NCBI GenBank assembly: GCA_004026145.2
Contig: CP034980.1
Coordinates: 14,835,064 to 14,899,063, forward strand
Direction of reading: 5' to 3'
From: Takifugu bimaculatus
Taxonomy: Eukaryota > Chordata > Actinopteri > Tetraodontiformes > Tetraodontidae
Length of the DNA stretch: 64,000 nt
The position numbers and the translations under genes were made by a program. Under the pieces are notes generated by a model. The model was not told the origin of the DNA. It ran no database searches and saw only the letters and a list, made by a program, of their open reading frames with translations. Shown one piece after another: positions 52,916 to 64,000 of this stretch. Each line of letters starts with the position of its first letter. Within the stretch, counting starts at the first letter, position 1.

Positions 52916-53223
52916 CCTCTTCTGGGTTTGGAGACGAAGGCTACGGTGTGTTGAATCTCCAAAATCATGGAGATGAGAGGAGCGAAGAGCTTTGGTCCCA
53001 GTCCCCACTGTCTAAGGGAGCCTCTGCTGTTCCGCTACTTCCTCACTGATATCATGACCTCCTCCCTCCTCCCGCTTTTGCTCCTCGGTTGTGCTTTTAG
53101 TGCAAATGAAGAGCGGTCCTCTGCAGCTTTTGTTCCTGTGACTGAGACTCCGACCCTCCCTCCAAGTCTACCTCGCTGTTTTTCTTCCTCGCTCCTTCCC
53201 TCCCGCGCCGACGCTCTTCCTGT

Positions 53224-53250
53224 CTGCTGCTGCTGCTGCTGCTGCTGCTG
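53224..53250 (-). repeat. (CAG)9 trinucleotide repeat upstream of klhl4 exon 1
   Basis: Nine CTG on the plus strand, so CAG in the klhl4 sense direction. It lies 309-335 bases before the start codon, in the likely 5'UTR or promoter. No open frame with ATG runs through it into klhl4. Confidence 0.9.
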
Positions 53251-53365
53251 GAACTGAGTTAATGCACACGCATGATCCACACACCCGCCCCATCACCTCC
53301 CCTGTTTTGCTTTCTCTCTCCGCCCTCTCACTCATTCCCTCTGTCTCTGCACACACAACTACCCA

Positions 53366-53534
53366 CACACAGAAAGAGAGAGAGAGAGCGAGGGAGAGAG
53401 AGGGAGAGTGTGTGAGGATAAATGTTTAAAACTTGTGTATGTGTGTGTGTGTGTGCGCGCGCGCCATGCACACGCATGCGTGCGGGTGTGTCTGTGTGTG
53501 GGTGTGTGCGCGCACGCGTGTGTGTGTGTGTGGT
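53366..53534. repeat. (GA)n and alternating GT/GC tracts near the klhl4 promoter region
   Basis: A GA-rich tract (53366-53407) is followed by GT, GC and CA alternating stretches (53434-53534) including GCGCGCGCGC. Such purine-pyrimidine alternation favours Z-DNA, and the GA tract is a GAGA/CT-type promoter-like element. A promoter role is inferred from position only. Confidence 0.85.
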
Positions 53535-56500
53535 GATAACAGGGTTGCCTGCTCTTGCTGCAAGGGGGAGGTGGGCCATCACCAAGCCTGGATGATGAGG
53601 TCACACCTTAACCAAGTAAATCACCGCTTGCTCAAGGGGGGAGTCTGCTACTATCTATACAGTAATGTCAGGGTTCGCAGGAGGCTGTACTGCATTGTGG
53701 GAAGTGTGAATACAAATGCACCTTATTCCATAAGCAAAAAAATTGCCGGGGAAGGGGGGGGGGGGCTCATAACTTGCTCATAAATTACCAGCCCGGATCA
53801 ATACAAACATGTCCACAGAGAAGTGAAATGTGTATGGAGCTGATATACGTGTGGTGTCTGCCACTCACACATCAAACAGAATCCCGTGGGGAAATGTCTC
53901 GGCATATGTAGTCACGCCGGGGAAAGAAATTTAAAAAAAATCCTTCTCTCTGTCTCAAAATCCCTCCACTATAACGAGTGAGGTTCAGATGAACCTTCAA
54001 GGTCAGTAAGCTGTCTCATTTCCAGTCCAGGCTACAGAAAACAGTCAAAAATAGATCCAGCTTTTCCATAAGCTTAGTATCAGACGCACGCCTGCGCACG
54101 CACCACCGCTGCTGCTAATTCAGAGTGCACGACTTCAACCACATTTCAAAGGTGTGGGGACAGTGGATCATGGGACTAATTCTGCAGAAACATGGGCAAA
54201 TAAAAATGGGGTGGTGGTAGAAATCCTGCTGTGCAGCATTTTCAGCTGAAGGTCTTTCATGGAACCACAACTAATGACCCTTTTTTGAGCTTTAAAATGA
54301 ACGAGCAGCTAACATACTTCTGCATCCAAGAGCCAAATGCTGAATTATTAATAAATGTTATTCAGTATATATTTTGAACGGCATTCTGTTTTGTTGGCCC
54401 CACTGGGAGCAATATACATCGCCTTACTGTGGAAGGAGATAATTGAAAGTGCTGGTTTATACACAGCAGTGGTTCAGTCCGTTAAGGTGCTTTTTTCCCT
54501 TTAATGGTATCTTGGTTTGCTTCTTGAACCTTGACCTTTAACATTTGCTGCTTCACCACTGGAACAGTGATAAATGTCAAAACCAAATGTCTCCTTTTTT
54601 TTCTAAAAGGCGCAGTATTAGAACCGATGTTTATTGATCCCAGGTTTATGTACAGGTTTACATCGAGAGTATTAAATAACATGATAACCTTTCAGTCATA
54701 TCCTACAGTAAAATGCAGTGAAACACTAGTGCTGCTAACAGAGCTCTACTAATTAGGAGACAGATCTATTAGCTGCTTGTGTTACAGAAAAAACAGCAGA
54801 CATTGAGCTGTTAGCATCTTGCACTTTAATTGAAAAAAAAGTCTTTTGTGCTTGATGTGCATTTGTCGTGGAGGGAGTTTGATATAAAAATCCACTGTTG
54901 AGCTGCACTGAACCGCATGCATGATGAATAAAGTCAAAGCATCTGTAGAGTATGCATTTTTTTAAAGAAATAATGCTTTGCTTCAGTGCAGTTACATTAA
55001 AGCTGATTACACATGAATCGATTTGCACCACATTGTAGAGCACACGGGGGTGGGGGTCTTCTCTGGGCAATAACATGGCTGCAAACTCTATGCATCATAA
55101 TAACGCAGATCTATTAAAATGACATATGATCGAATGTAGCAACAAGCCACAACTGTAGCCGTTTTATTCTTCTAGCTGGAGTCAAGGACGCCATCTGCTG
55201 CACTCTGCATGATACATGGGATGCCCAGTATCAGACAGCTGCCATGCACACCACCATAGTCTAATGTCTGCGCTATAGAACAAAGGGAAAAGCAAGACGA
55301 TCCACAGGTACCTTTCCAGAGTTATCAGTCGCAAAGAACCGCGACCTTTAAACTGTGACATTGCGGTCGATGTCACGGCTGGAGGGAAAGCCCAGCTTTG
55401 GTTACGGGATAACGTAGGTCAGGGAATGCATTTTTAATGGCAAACACGACCCAGTGCAGCGGAATGTCATCTCATATTCATCAGCGTTAATACAGCATCC
55501 GTGTTCGGAAAGCAGCCGAGCACTAACATGCTGCTGTGGTGCCCCTGAACTGACGCGAAGACGCCTGCAATCAGGCCACGGTAACAACAAAAGGCCTTTC
55601 ACTCGCTGTGGAGATCAGGTGGAAAGTTGAAATCCATAGAAAAGAGCTACATTTTAAGACTACAAGGAGATAATGCTGTGTCACCAGGCCGGATCAATTG
55701 CAGCTTCACTCATATTGAGTCAAGATCTACTTCAGCTCTCTTGTAGCAATACTTTTGCCCTCTTACCTGAGTTATCGAGCAGAAGACTCGCCACCATTCA
55801 AACAGTCAAGATGGCTTCGAAACTGGGCGCCCACGACAAACCTCACGGAACGTGTTCTGAGCTGTTCCACCTCCTTTGCTCCTCCTTCAGCACAAAAAAG
55901 CCCACACCATTTGTGTGTCCAGAAAGGAAGCTGGTGTTTTCCTATTCTAAAGGAAACTGCTGATAAGTTCTTTCCTTTGCTCGACAACAATCGCGTTCAA
56001 GCACACAGGAACTCTGGGATCACATCCTGCTTTTCAAACAAAGACCGCTCTCACAAAAACCTTCGAAAAACAACACTTTAGGGCATTCACCTTCATTCTG
56101 ACAACAATCCCATTCTTGATAATAGCCAAAATATATTTGTGCATATCACGAAAGTCTAATCATTTCATGGATGTGATCATCAGACAGTGTAAGCTGTTCA
56201 CCACCACTGCACTAAATGATCAGGATTGCTTAGTACTAAAAAGTGTTTTATTATGTTTTATTGTTAATAGCTAATCCACAAATTTTCTAATTTGTTCCAA
56301 GTTGGATCCCTTCTATCAGGGTATTTGTGTTTTATCCACAGAACAGAGGGAGAAGGTGATGATTCTGGATGTACAGCATCTACAGTGAATCGTGGGGCTC
56401 TGCACTCATGTAAACAATGCTAGCAGGTACACAACCTACCAGAAAATTAGAACCTTTGGTTAATATATGCAAATAAGGACTTTTCAGCCCAAGAGCTAAC

Positions 56501-56885
56501 AATATAATACATCGTTTGTACCTTGAAATACTAAAAAATGATTGGAATTGCTTTGCATTCCTATTTTCTACACATCAATGATTACCTTTGATCAGATTGA
56601 TCAATAAGGTTTTGATGATGACATCTATCAAGACTTATGCATAAAAGTTCCTACTGTGTTCCCACTATATTTGAAATGCTCTCAGAATAACTTTGCTGAG
56701 GATCAACAAAAACACAAACAACAAGCTAATCCCTATATGTACAACTCAATTTCATTTGTTGTCCAATGCAGGGTCAGATTCTATACAATAATAATACCAC
56801 CGCTCACTTATCGTTGTTATTTTTGTCAACGTTATTACCGATGAGATTATGTGACAGCTTGTCTGTCTTTTAGCAAATGACTCAA
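53535..56885. other. intergenic gap between ahnak and klhl4
   Basis: No gene recognised. Short ORFs on both strands lack domains. It contains a G run near 53755-53764 and ordinary unique DNA. Confidence 0.6.
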
Positions 56886-57110
56886 AATGTTATAAACGGA
56901 TTTTAACGGAATTTTCAGGTGATGTTCCAGATTCCAGAGGGACTTCATCTTTCAAACAAAAGCAACCTACTAAGTTATGTAACATTGTATTACTGCACAC
57001 TACTACAGGTGTGAGTCACAATATGCGGGTACTGAGCTGCTTTGCAGAGGTCTGTGCTGTCTGAGTGCTTTTTCCTATTTATCATTGTGATTATTTATAG
57101 TATGTCATTT
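56886..57110 (+). repeat. dispersed repeat, copy B (homologous to 12276-12530)
   Basis: Starts with ATGTTATAAACGGATTTTAA and a TTTTCAGG block, then GGTGATGTTC, GATTCCAG, TTATGTAAC, TTGTATTACT and finally GGTCTGTGCTGTCTGAGTGC. The order and orientation match copy A. Copy A carries extra sequence between the first two blocks that this copy lacks. It lies in the ahnak-klhl4 gap. Confidence 0.75.
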
Positions 57111-57479
57111 ATTAAATCGTATCTCCCATTTTCTCTTCTAAACTCCCTGAAATTCTTGGGAAATGGTCACTTTTACAGTTGAAAACATACTTTAACTTTA
57201 ATTTATGTGCTTTAGACTTTTATTCTATCAACATTTCAAATATAAATAAACAAAAAACATTTATTTCTGCTACAGTTTAACTACTGTTGTCTTGAATTCC
57301 TTCTCAGTGGCCAGTATGGCTTTGCTTTATGCTGCAGATTTCAGCTGGTAGCTGCTGGTAGTAAAATTAGCGCTATCTGCTGGACATGACTTGACAGTGG
57401 AAACAGTGTTCACGGTAGGTACAAATTTTCACATAAAAAACACAGACGTACAAACCTTAGAATTAATTTCTATAAATCT

Positions 57480-58343
57480 GTTTATTTAGTTTGTTTGACA
57501 GAATGCACACAATGAAATTGGCCCAAATAATCATGTTTTAACTCCAATAAGAGTCAATCTACACAGTTTCTTTGCAAAAAAAAGAGACATCTTTTTTTGT
57601 GTAGTATATAAAGTGTGTTAAGCAAACTAAAGGAAATGAATGAAATAAAACACAGAGAACCATAAGGTATGAAAATGACACATGATTAAAAAGCAAAATG
57701 TGTTTAATATGAAGCAACTTAATATATACTTATAGTTTGTTTTTTGTTTTTTATTTTTTTTAATCCATTTGCTTGCACAAAATAAATGTTCTTAAAAATG
57801 CTCAGAAAATTACTGACAGGCAGTTGCAAACAGTGAGTGTTGGCAAATAGAACATTATTGCTTTCTAAAGAGCCAGTTCTATGTGGTCTATATTTGGTTC
57901 TGCATTGATTAAACAATAATACACATGAAATCTTAACTGCTGATGGTTGTGTCTGGGTGTATGAACAGCAACTTCCTTCAAATTATTAACTATTGGAACT
58001 CTCTCTGTGCAATAAACCCCTGGATACCAATATACCACACCCAATGTAACAACATTCAATTAAAATAAAAAAAATCAAATGAGACATAATCCTATATTAA
58101 AAACTATTGGGTTTTTTTTTTTTTTTTTTTTTTGCAAAGTGGAATATATTCAATAAATCTGGACTATGTACAGAAATAATATAACAATACACATTCATCT
58201 TATTTACACTTTGAATTGTTTATTGTGTTGCAGGCTTGGTTTACTTGAGAAAAAATGTTTAACAATTTAGAGGACTATGTGAGACCCCTTTCAATTGAAG
58301 AACTGGTATTTTGTGCCAAGAGCACAGTTTTAATTGGCATTGA
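57480..58343 (-). other. ahnak: ahnak 3'UTR (inferred)
   Basis: A+T-rich sequence after the ahnak stop. Candidate AATAAA signals on the minus strand lie at 58219-58224, 57750-57755 and 57481-57486, so the end cannot be fixed. A T run of over 20 at about 58111-58133 (poly-A in the sense direction) could be a mispriming site for cDNA. Confidence 0.45.
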
Positions 58344-61300
58344 TTATTTTTTGGGCGAAACAGTCAGTTCAACTTTTGGCAACTTTAAACCGCCACCACT
58401 GTCACTGCTGGAGGATGAAGACAACCTAGATTTCTTAAAAGTTTGTGAAACACCTGCACTTCCCTCTGCCCCTGTGTCGGCACCTTCACCAAGTGTCACT
58501 TCATACGAGCCCTTCGACTTAGAACCAAACCCTCCAAAGGTGCCAAATTTCAACTTGCCTTTCTTCCCCTTAATTTTGCCCCCTCCAAGGTCTAGTGAAA
58601 TATCACCACTTCCAGCTTCCAAGTGAGGTGAAGAACTAACATTAAGGCCCCCCTCATCGCTCAGAGAAGATCTGTGCCTCATTTTGAACACATCCAGGGA
58701 GGCTGATTTGCTCTTTGAAGACACACTGAGGCCAGGGTTGCCCTGTAATTCAAATTTCCCACCTAATTCTTTCTCTGCATGCACATCCTTTCCTCTTGCA
58801 CCCAATTCTATCTCTGGACCCTGAAGATCACCTGCGCTGCCAACCTTTTGTTTTGACTTGCCAAATAATCTTGGCATTTTCACCTTGACCTTGCTTTCAT
58901 TATACCTCACTTCAGGACTGGGGACTTGAATATTTGGAGAACTTGCTTGACAACTAATTGATGGAGATTGTATTTTTAAAGCTGCACTATCTAAATGTCC
59001 CCCTTCACCGTCCAGATCTTCCGTGTAAAGAAAACCAAATTTTGGAATCTTCAATTTGGGAAAGGTTACAGCACCCTCTGGGAAGTTAAGGCCACAAGGC
59101 ACTGCAGCTGCTGAGACACCACCATCAAACTCTGCTCCGCCCTTCACATTTAACCATGGCCCTTTATGACTAGCAGATATTGAACCCTCTGTGTGTGTGC
59201 TGAGGTTTGCATCAACATCCAGGAGCAGACATGGTCACTTTTGGCATGTTCACATCTTTGCCTTTGTCTGGGGAGATGTTCAATGAAGCAGATGGCAAAT
59301 CTACATCAGATGATAAAGATCCATCACCTTTAAGTTTTGGTGATTTAATATCTATCTCCACATCAGGAAAATGTAGCTTACCAAAAAGAGGCTTCTTCAC
59401 CTTCGTTCCTTTGACATGGATATTGGGTGAGTCAACTTCGAGATTTATTGCTGGAGTGTCTACCTCAAAATCAGGTTTCTTTGTCTTTCCTTTAACTTTA
59501 GGAAGTTTAAATTTGCCCCTTTTCCCTTTGATATCAATGTCAGGGGCATCAATACTTGCATCAATGCCTGAGACATTAATTTGTGCTTTGGGGACTTTTA
59601 CTTTGACAGTGGATTCTGGACTTTCAATTTCAGGGGATTTAATTCCAAATTTAGGGCCTTTGAACTTTGGAAAACGAACACCAGTCTTTACATGATCAAC
59701 AGAAACACCCTGTGAAGTAATACTAGGTACTCCACAGTCAAGGCTACCATCTATACTGGGTGTGGCCAATTTCACATCACCTTTGAGTTTGGCAGTAGGT
59801 CCTTCAACATTGAGGTCAGAAGAAGGAATGTTAACGTCCATTTGAGGGACCTGTACACTTGAACCCTCAAAATCTATCTGTGGCATTTTTAGTCCAACCT
59901 TAGGAGCTTTGACATCAACTTTTGGTGCTTTAATGTCTCCCTCAATCTTTGGAACAGACACATCACCTTCATGTCTGGGACCACTCAGATGAAAATCTAC
60001 ATCAGGCATTGATATTTTTGGACCAGAAAGTGATGGAAGCTTAAATTTGGGTCCCCTGATTTTTCCATCAGGCCCCTCAATGTTAATGTCTGGAGCATCA
60101 ATGTCAACAGAAGGAGCCTTCACATTGATTCCAGCTTTAGGAAGGTTTACATCAAACTCAGGGCCTTCTAGTTTGGGACTTTTACCACCGAATGAGGGCA
60201 TTTTGATTGTTGGCATTTTAAAACCTCCACTTTCTCCCCCAATATTTACTTCTGGACCTTTAACATCAACTTTTGGTGCTTTAATGTCTCCCTCAATCTT
60301 TGGAACTGACACATCAACATCACCTTTGAGTTTGGGACCACTTAGATTTAAGCCAACATCAGGCATGGATATTTTTGGACCCGAAAATGATGGTAGCTTC
60401 AATTTTGGTCCAGTGATTTTTCCATCAGGTCCTTCAATGTCAATCTCTGGAGCTTTAATATCAACATCAGGTACTTTCACATCTATGTTCGCCTTAGGTA
60501 TGTTTATGTCCACATCTGGAGCTTCAACATGAGGACCCTTGAAGCCAAATTTTGGTAGTTTGACTTTTGGCACCTTAAATCCTCCCTCTTCTTCGAGATC
60601 CACTTTGGGACCTTTAATGTCAACATCTGGAACTGACATGTCAACATCACCTTTGAGTTTGGGACCACTCAGATGAAAATCCACATCAGGCATTGATACT
60701 TTTGGACCAGAAAGTGATGGAAGCTTAAATTTGGGTCCCCTGATTTTTCCATCAGGCCCCTCAATGTTAATCTCTGGAGCATCAATGTCAACATCGGGGG
60801 CCTTCACATTGATTTCAGCTTTAGGAAGGTTTACATCAAATTCAGGGCCTTCTAGTTTAGGGCTTTTACCACCAAAGGAGGGCATTTTAAATGTTGGCAT
60901 TTTAAAACCACCTTTACCTTCAACATTTACTTCTGGACCTTTAACATCAACCTTTGGTGTTTTAATGTCTCCCTCAATCTTTGGAACTGACACATCAACA
61001 TCTCCTTTGAGTTTGGGACCACTCAGATGAAAATCCACATCAGGCATTGATACGTTTGGACCAGAAAGTGATGGAAGCTTAAATTTGGGTCCCCTGATTT
61101 TTCCATCAGGGCCTTCAATGTCAATCTCTGGACCTTTAACGTCAACATCAGGGGCCTTTACATTGATCTCAGCTTTAGGAAGGTTTACATCAAAATCAGG
61201 GCCTTCTAGTTTGGGGCTTTTACCACCAAATGAGGGCATTTTAATCTTGGGCATTTTAAATCCACTTGTTTCTCCTTCAATGTCAAACTTAGGACCTTTA

Positions 61301-64000
61301 ATGTCAACATCAGGGCGCTTGATATCGATCTCAGCTTTAGGAAGGTTTACATCAAAATCAGGGCCCTCTAGTTTAGGGCTTTTCCCACCGAATGAGGGCA
61401 TTTTGATTGTTGGCATTTTAAAACCTCCACTTTCTCCCTCAATATTTACTTCTGGACCTTTAACATCAACCTTTGGTCCTTTAATGTCTCCTTCAATCTT
61501 TGGAACTGACACATCAACATCACCTTTGAGTTTGGGACCACTCAGATGAAAATCCATATCAGGCATTGATATTTTTGGACCAGAAAGTGATGGAAGCTTA
61601 AATTTGGGTCCCCTGATTTTTCCGTCAGGCCCCTCAATGTTAATCTCTGGAGCATCAATGTCAACATCAGGGGGCTTGACATCAATCTCAGCTTTAGGAA
61701 GGTTTACATCAAAATCAGGGCCCTCTAGTTTGGGACTTTTACCACCAAAGGAGGGCATTTTAAATGTTGGCATTTTAAAACCACCTTCGCCTTCAATATT
61801 TACTTCTGGACCTTTAACATCAACTTTTGGTGCTTTAATGTCTCCCTCAATCTTTGGAACTGACACATCAACATCACCTTTGAGTTTGGGACCACTCAGA
61901 TGAAAATCCACATCAGGCATTGATATTTTTGGACCAGAAAGTGATGGAAGCTTAAATTTGGGTCCCCTGATTTTTCCATCAGGGCCTTCAATATCAAACT
62001 TTGGACCTTTAATGTCAGCATCAGGGGCCTTCACATTGATCTCACCTTGAGGAAGGTTTACATCAAAATCAGGGCCTTCTAGTTTGGGGCTTTTACCACC
62101 AAATGAGGGCATTTTAATCTTGGGCATTTTAAATCCACTTGTTTCTCCTTCAATGTCAAATTTAGGACCTTTAATGTCAACATCAGGGCGCTTGATATCG
62201 ATCTCAGCTTTAGGAAGGTTTACATCAAAATCAGGGCCCTCTAGTTTAGGGCTTTTCCCACCGAATGAGGGCATTTTGATTGTTGGCATTTTAAAACCTC
62301 CACTTTCTCCCTCAATATTTACTTCTGGACCTTTAACATCAACCTTTGGTGCTTTTATGTCTCCCTCAATCTTTGGAACTGACACATCAACATCACCTTT
62401 AACTTTGGGACCACTGAGATGAAAATCCATATCAGGCATTGATATTTTTGGACCAGAAAGTGATGGAAGCTTAAATTTGGGTCCCCTGATTTTTCCATCA
62501 GGCCCCTCAATGTTAATCTCTGGAGCATCAATGTCAACATCAGGGCGCTTGATATCAATCTCAGCTTTAGGAAGGTTTACATCAAAATCAGGGCCCTCTA
62601 GTTTGGGACTTTTACCACCAAAGGAGGGCATTTTAAATGTTGGCATTTTAAAACCAGCCTTCTCCTTCAATATTTACTTCTGGGCCTTTAACATCAACTT
62701 TTGGTGCTTTAATGTCTCCCTCAATCTTTGGAACTGACACATCAACATCACCTTTGAGTTTGGGACCACTCAGATGAAAATCCACATCAGGCATTGATAT
62801 TTTTGGACCAGAAAGTGATGGAAGCTTAAATTTGGGTCCCCTGATTTTTCCATCAGGGCCTTCAATATCAAACTCTGGACCTTTAATGTCAACATCAGGG
62901 GCCTTCACATTGATCTCACCTTTAGGAAGGTTTACATCAAAATCAGGGCCTTCTAGTTTGGGGCTTTTACCACCAAATGAGGGCATTTTAATCTTAGGGC
63001 ATTTTAAATCCACCTGTTTCTCCTTCAATGTCAAACTTAGGACCTTTAATGTCAACATCAGGGCGCTTGATATCAATCTCAGCTTTAGGAAGGTTTACAT
63101 CAAAATCAGGGCCCTCTAGTTTAGGGCTTTTCCCACCGAATGAGGGCATTTTGATTGTTGGCATTTTAAAACCTCCACTTTCTCCCTCAATATTTACTTC
63201 TGGACCTTTAACATCAACCTTTGGTGCTTTTATGTCTCCCTCAAACTTTGGAACTGATACATCAACATCACCTTTAACTTTGGGACCACTGAGATGAAAA
63301 TCCATATCAGGCATTGATATTTTTGGACCAGAAAGTGATGGAAGCTTAAATTTGGGTCCCCTGATTTTTCCATCTGGCCCCTCAATGTTAATCTCTGGAG
63401 CATCAATGTCAACATCAGGGGGCTTGACATCAATCTCAGCTTTAGGAAGGTTTACATCAAAATCAGGGCCCTCTAGTTTGGGGCTTTTAACACCAAAGGA
63501 GGGCATTTTAAATGTTGGCATTTTAAAACCACCTTCGCCTTCAATATTTACTTCTGGACCTTTAACATCAACTTTTGGTGCTTTAATGTCTCCCTCAATC
63601 TTTGGAACTGACACATCAACATCACCTTTGACTTTGGGACCACTCAGATGAAAATCCACATCAGGCATTGATATTTTTGGACCAGAAAGTGATGGAAGCT
63701 TGAATTTGGGTCCCCTGATTTTTCCATCAGGTCCTTCAATGTCAATCTCTGGACCTTTAATGTCAGCATCAGGGGCCTTCACATTGATCTCAGCTTTAGG
63801 TAGGTTTACATCAAAATCAGGGCCCTCTAGTCTGGGACTTTTACCACCAAATGAGGGCATTTTAATCTTGGGCATTTTAAAACCACCACTTTCTCCTTCA
63901 ATATTTACTTCTGGACCTTTAACATCAACTTTTGGTGCTTTTATGTCTCCCTCAATCTTTGGAACTGACACATCAACATCACCTTTAACTTTGGGACCAC
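58344..64000 (-). CDS. ahnak: AHNAK/desmoyokin-like giant scaffold protein, C-terminal part (gene continues past right edge)
   Basis: About 1,880 codons of one huge exon, with the 5' part outside the window. AHNAK links annexin A2/S100A10, actin and calcium-channel subunits at the plasma membrane. From about 59900 to the edge the protein is tandem repeats rich in KMPSFGGKSPKLEGPDFDVN, GPKFKLPSLSGPKISMPDVD and VDVSVPKIEGDIKAPKVDVK, with the (V/I)D(I/V)KGP strand rhythm typical of AHNAK. From 59150 down to the stop comes a non-repeat tail with GKKGKLKFGTFGGFGSKSKG, SYEVTLGEG and FKKSRLSSSSSSDSGGGLKL, then PKVELTVSPKK. That end closely resembles the human AHNAK C terminus. Three single-base insertions (about 59219, 62657, 62996) interrupt the frame as written. 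PRX (periaxin) and AHNAK2 are related alternatives, but the tail favours AHNAK. Confidence 0.92.
60037..64000 (-). repeat. ahnak: ahnak tandem coding repeat with 873-nt higher-order period
   Basis: The marker AAGCTTAAATTTGGGTCCC or a close variant starts at 60037, 60721, 61075, 61594, 61948, 62467, 62822, 63342 and 63696, with a diverged copy at 60394. From 60721 the spacings alternate 354, 519, 354, 519, 355, 520, 354. The true units are 118 and 173 codons, making a 291-codon double unit, and the two odd values hold the extra bases. The long unit differs by an added 55-codon module with a second KMPSFGGKSPKLEGP segment. The two spacings left of 60721 (357 and 327) mark older, diverged repeats. 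Confidence 0.9.

Noticed and set aside
52916..53008. An N-terminal extension of klhl4 upstream of 52915
   Set aside because: The frame is open but begins with GTG and has no ATG, and the KLHL4 family starts exactly at the MSVSGKKEF methionine.
60047..63651. A series of plus-strand ORFs of about 90-160 codons with Gly/Pro/Ser/Leu-rich repeated peptides
   Set aside because: They are the antisense shadow of the ahnak coding repeats. The codon bias and repeat rhythm belong to the minus strand, and the repeated peptides only mirror it.

Overview
The window looks like nuclear DNA of a teleost fish, probably a percomorph with a fairly compact genome. Two vertebrate genes are split by GT-AG introns or carried in a giant exon. 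There are many long (GT)n/(CA)n microsatellites, and a retroposon tail of a kind common in teleosts lies at about 35.4 kb. Nothing looks bacterial, viral or plasmid-derived.

Layout. (1) 1-36.4 kb: a gene desert. One doubtful terminal-exon-like ORF sits at the left edge. The rest is simple repeats, a few dispersed repeat copies, and A+T-rich patches that may be conserved non-coding elements (unproven). (2) 36.4-53.3 kb, minus strand: a complete kelch-like gene, klhl4. It has 11 coding exons, an inferred spliced product of 729 residues (BTB, BACK and six kelch repeats), a 3'UTR of about 1.2 kb ending near an AATAAA, and a 5.6 kb first intron. (3) 53.3-57.4 kb: an intergenic gap that holds a second copy of a dispersed repeat also present at 12.3 kb. 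(4) 57.5 kb to the right edge, minus strand: the 3'UTR and the C-terminal ~1,880 codons of ahnak (desmoyokin/AHNAK giant scaffold), cut by the window end. Its repeat domain is a regular tandem array with an 873-nt (291-codon) higher-order period made of alternating 354- and 519-nt units.

The two genes are unrelated in function as known from the families: KLHL4 is a BTB-kelch protein, probably a Cullin-3 adaptor and/or actin-associated, and AHNAK is a submembrane scaffold. They point the same way but do not form an operon-like unit.

The main anomaly is five frame-breaking single-base insertions: two in klhl4 (exons 7 and 8) and three in the ahnak exon. All are insertions and none is a deletion. 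The surrounding codons, splice phases and repeat register are intact. This pattern suggests uncorrected insertion errors in a long-read assembly better than it suggests decay of two genes. I found no previously undescribed biological system. The most notable biology is the ahnak higher-order array, the klhl4-ahnak neighbourhood, and a 20-bp perfect palindrome centred on a consensus CRE.
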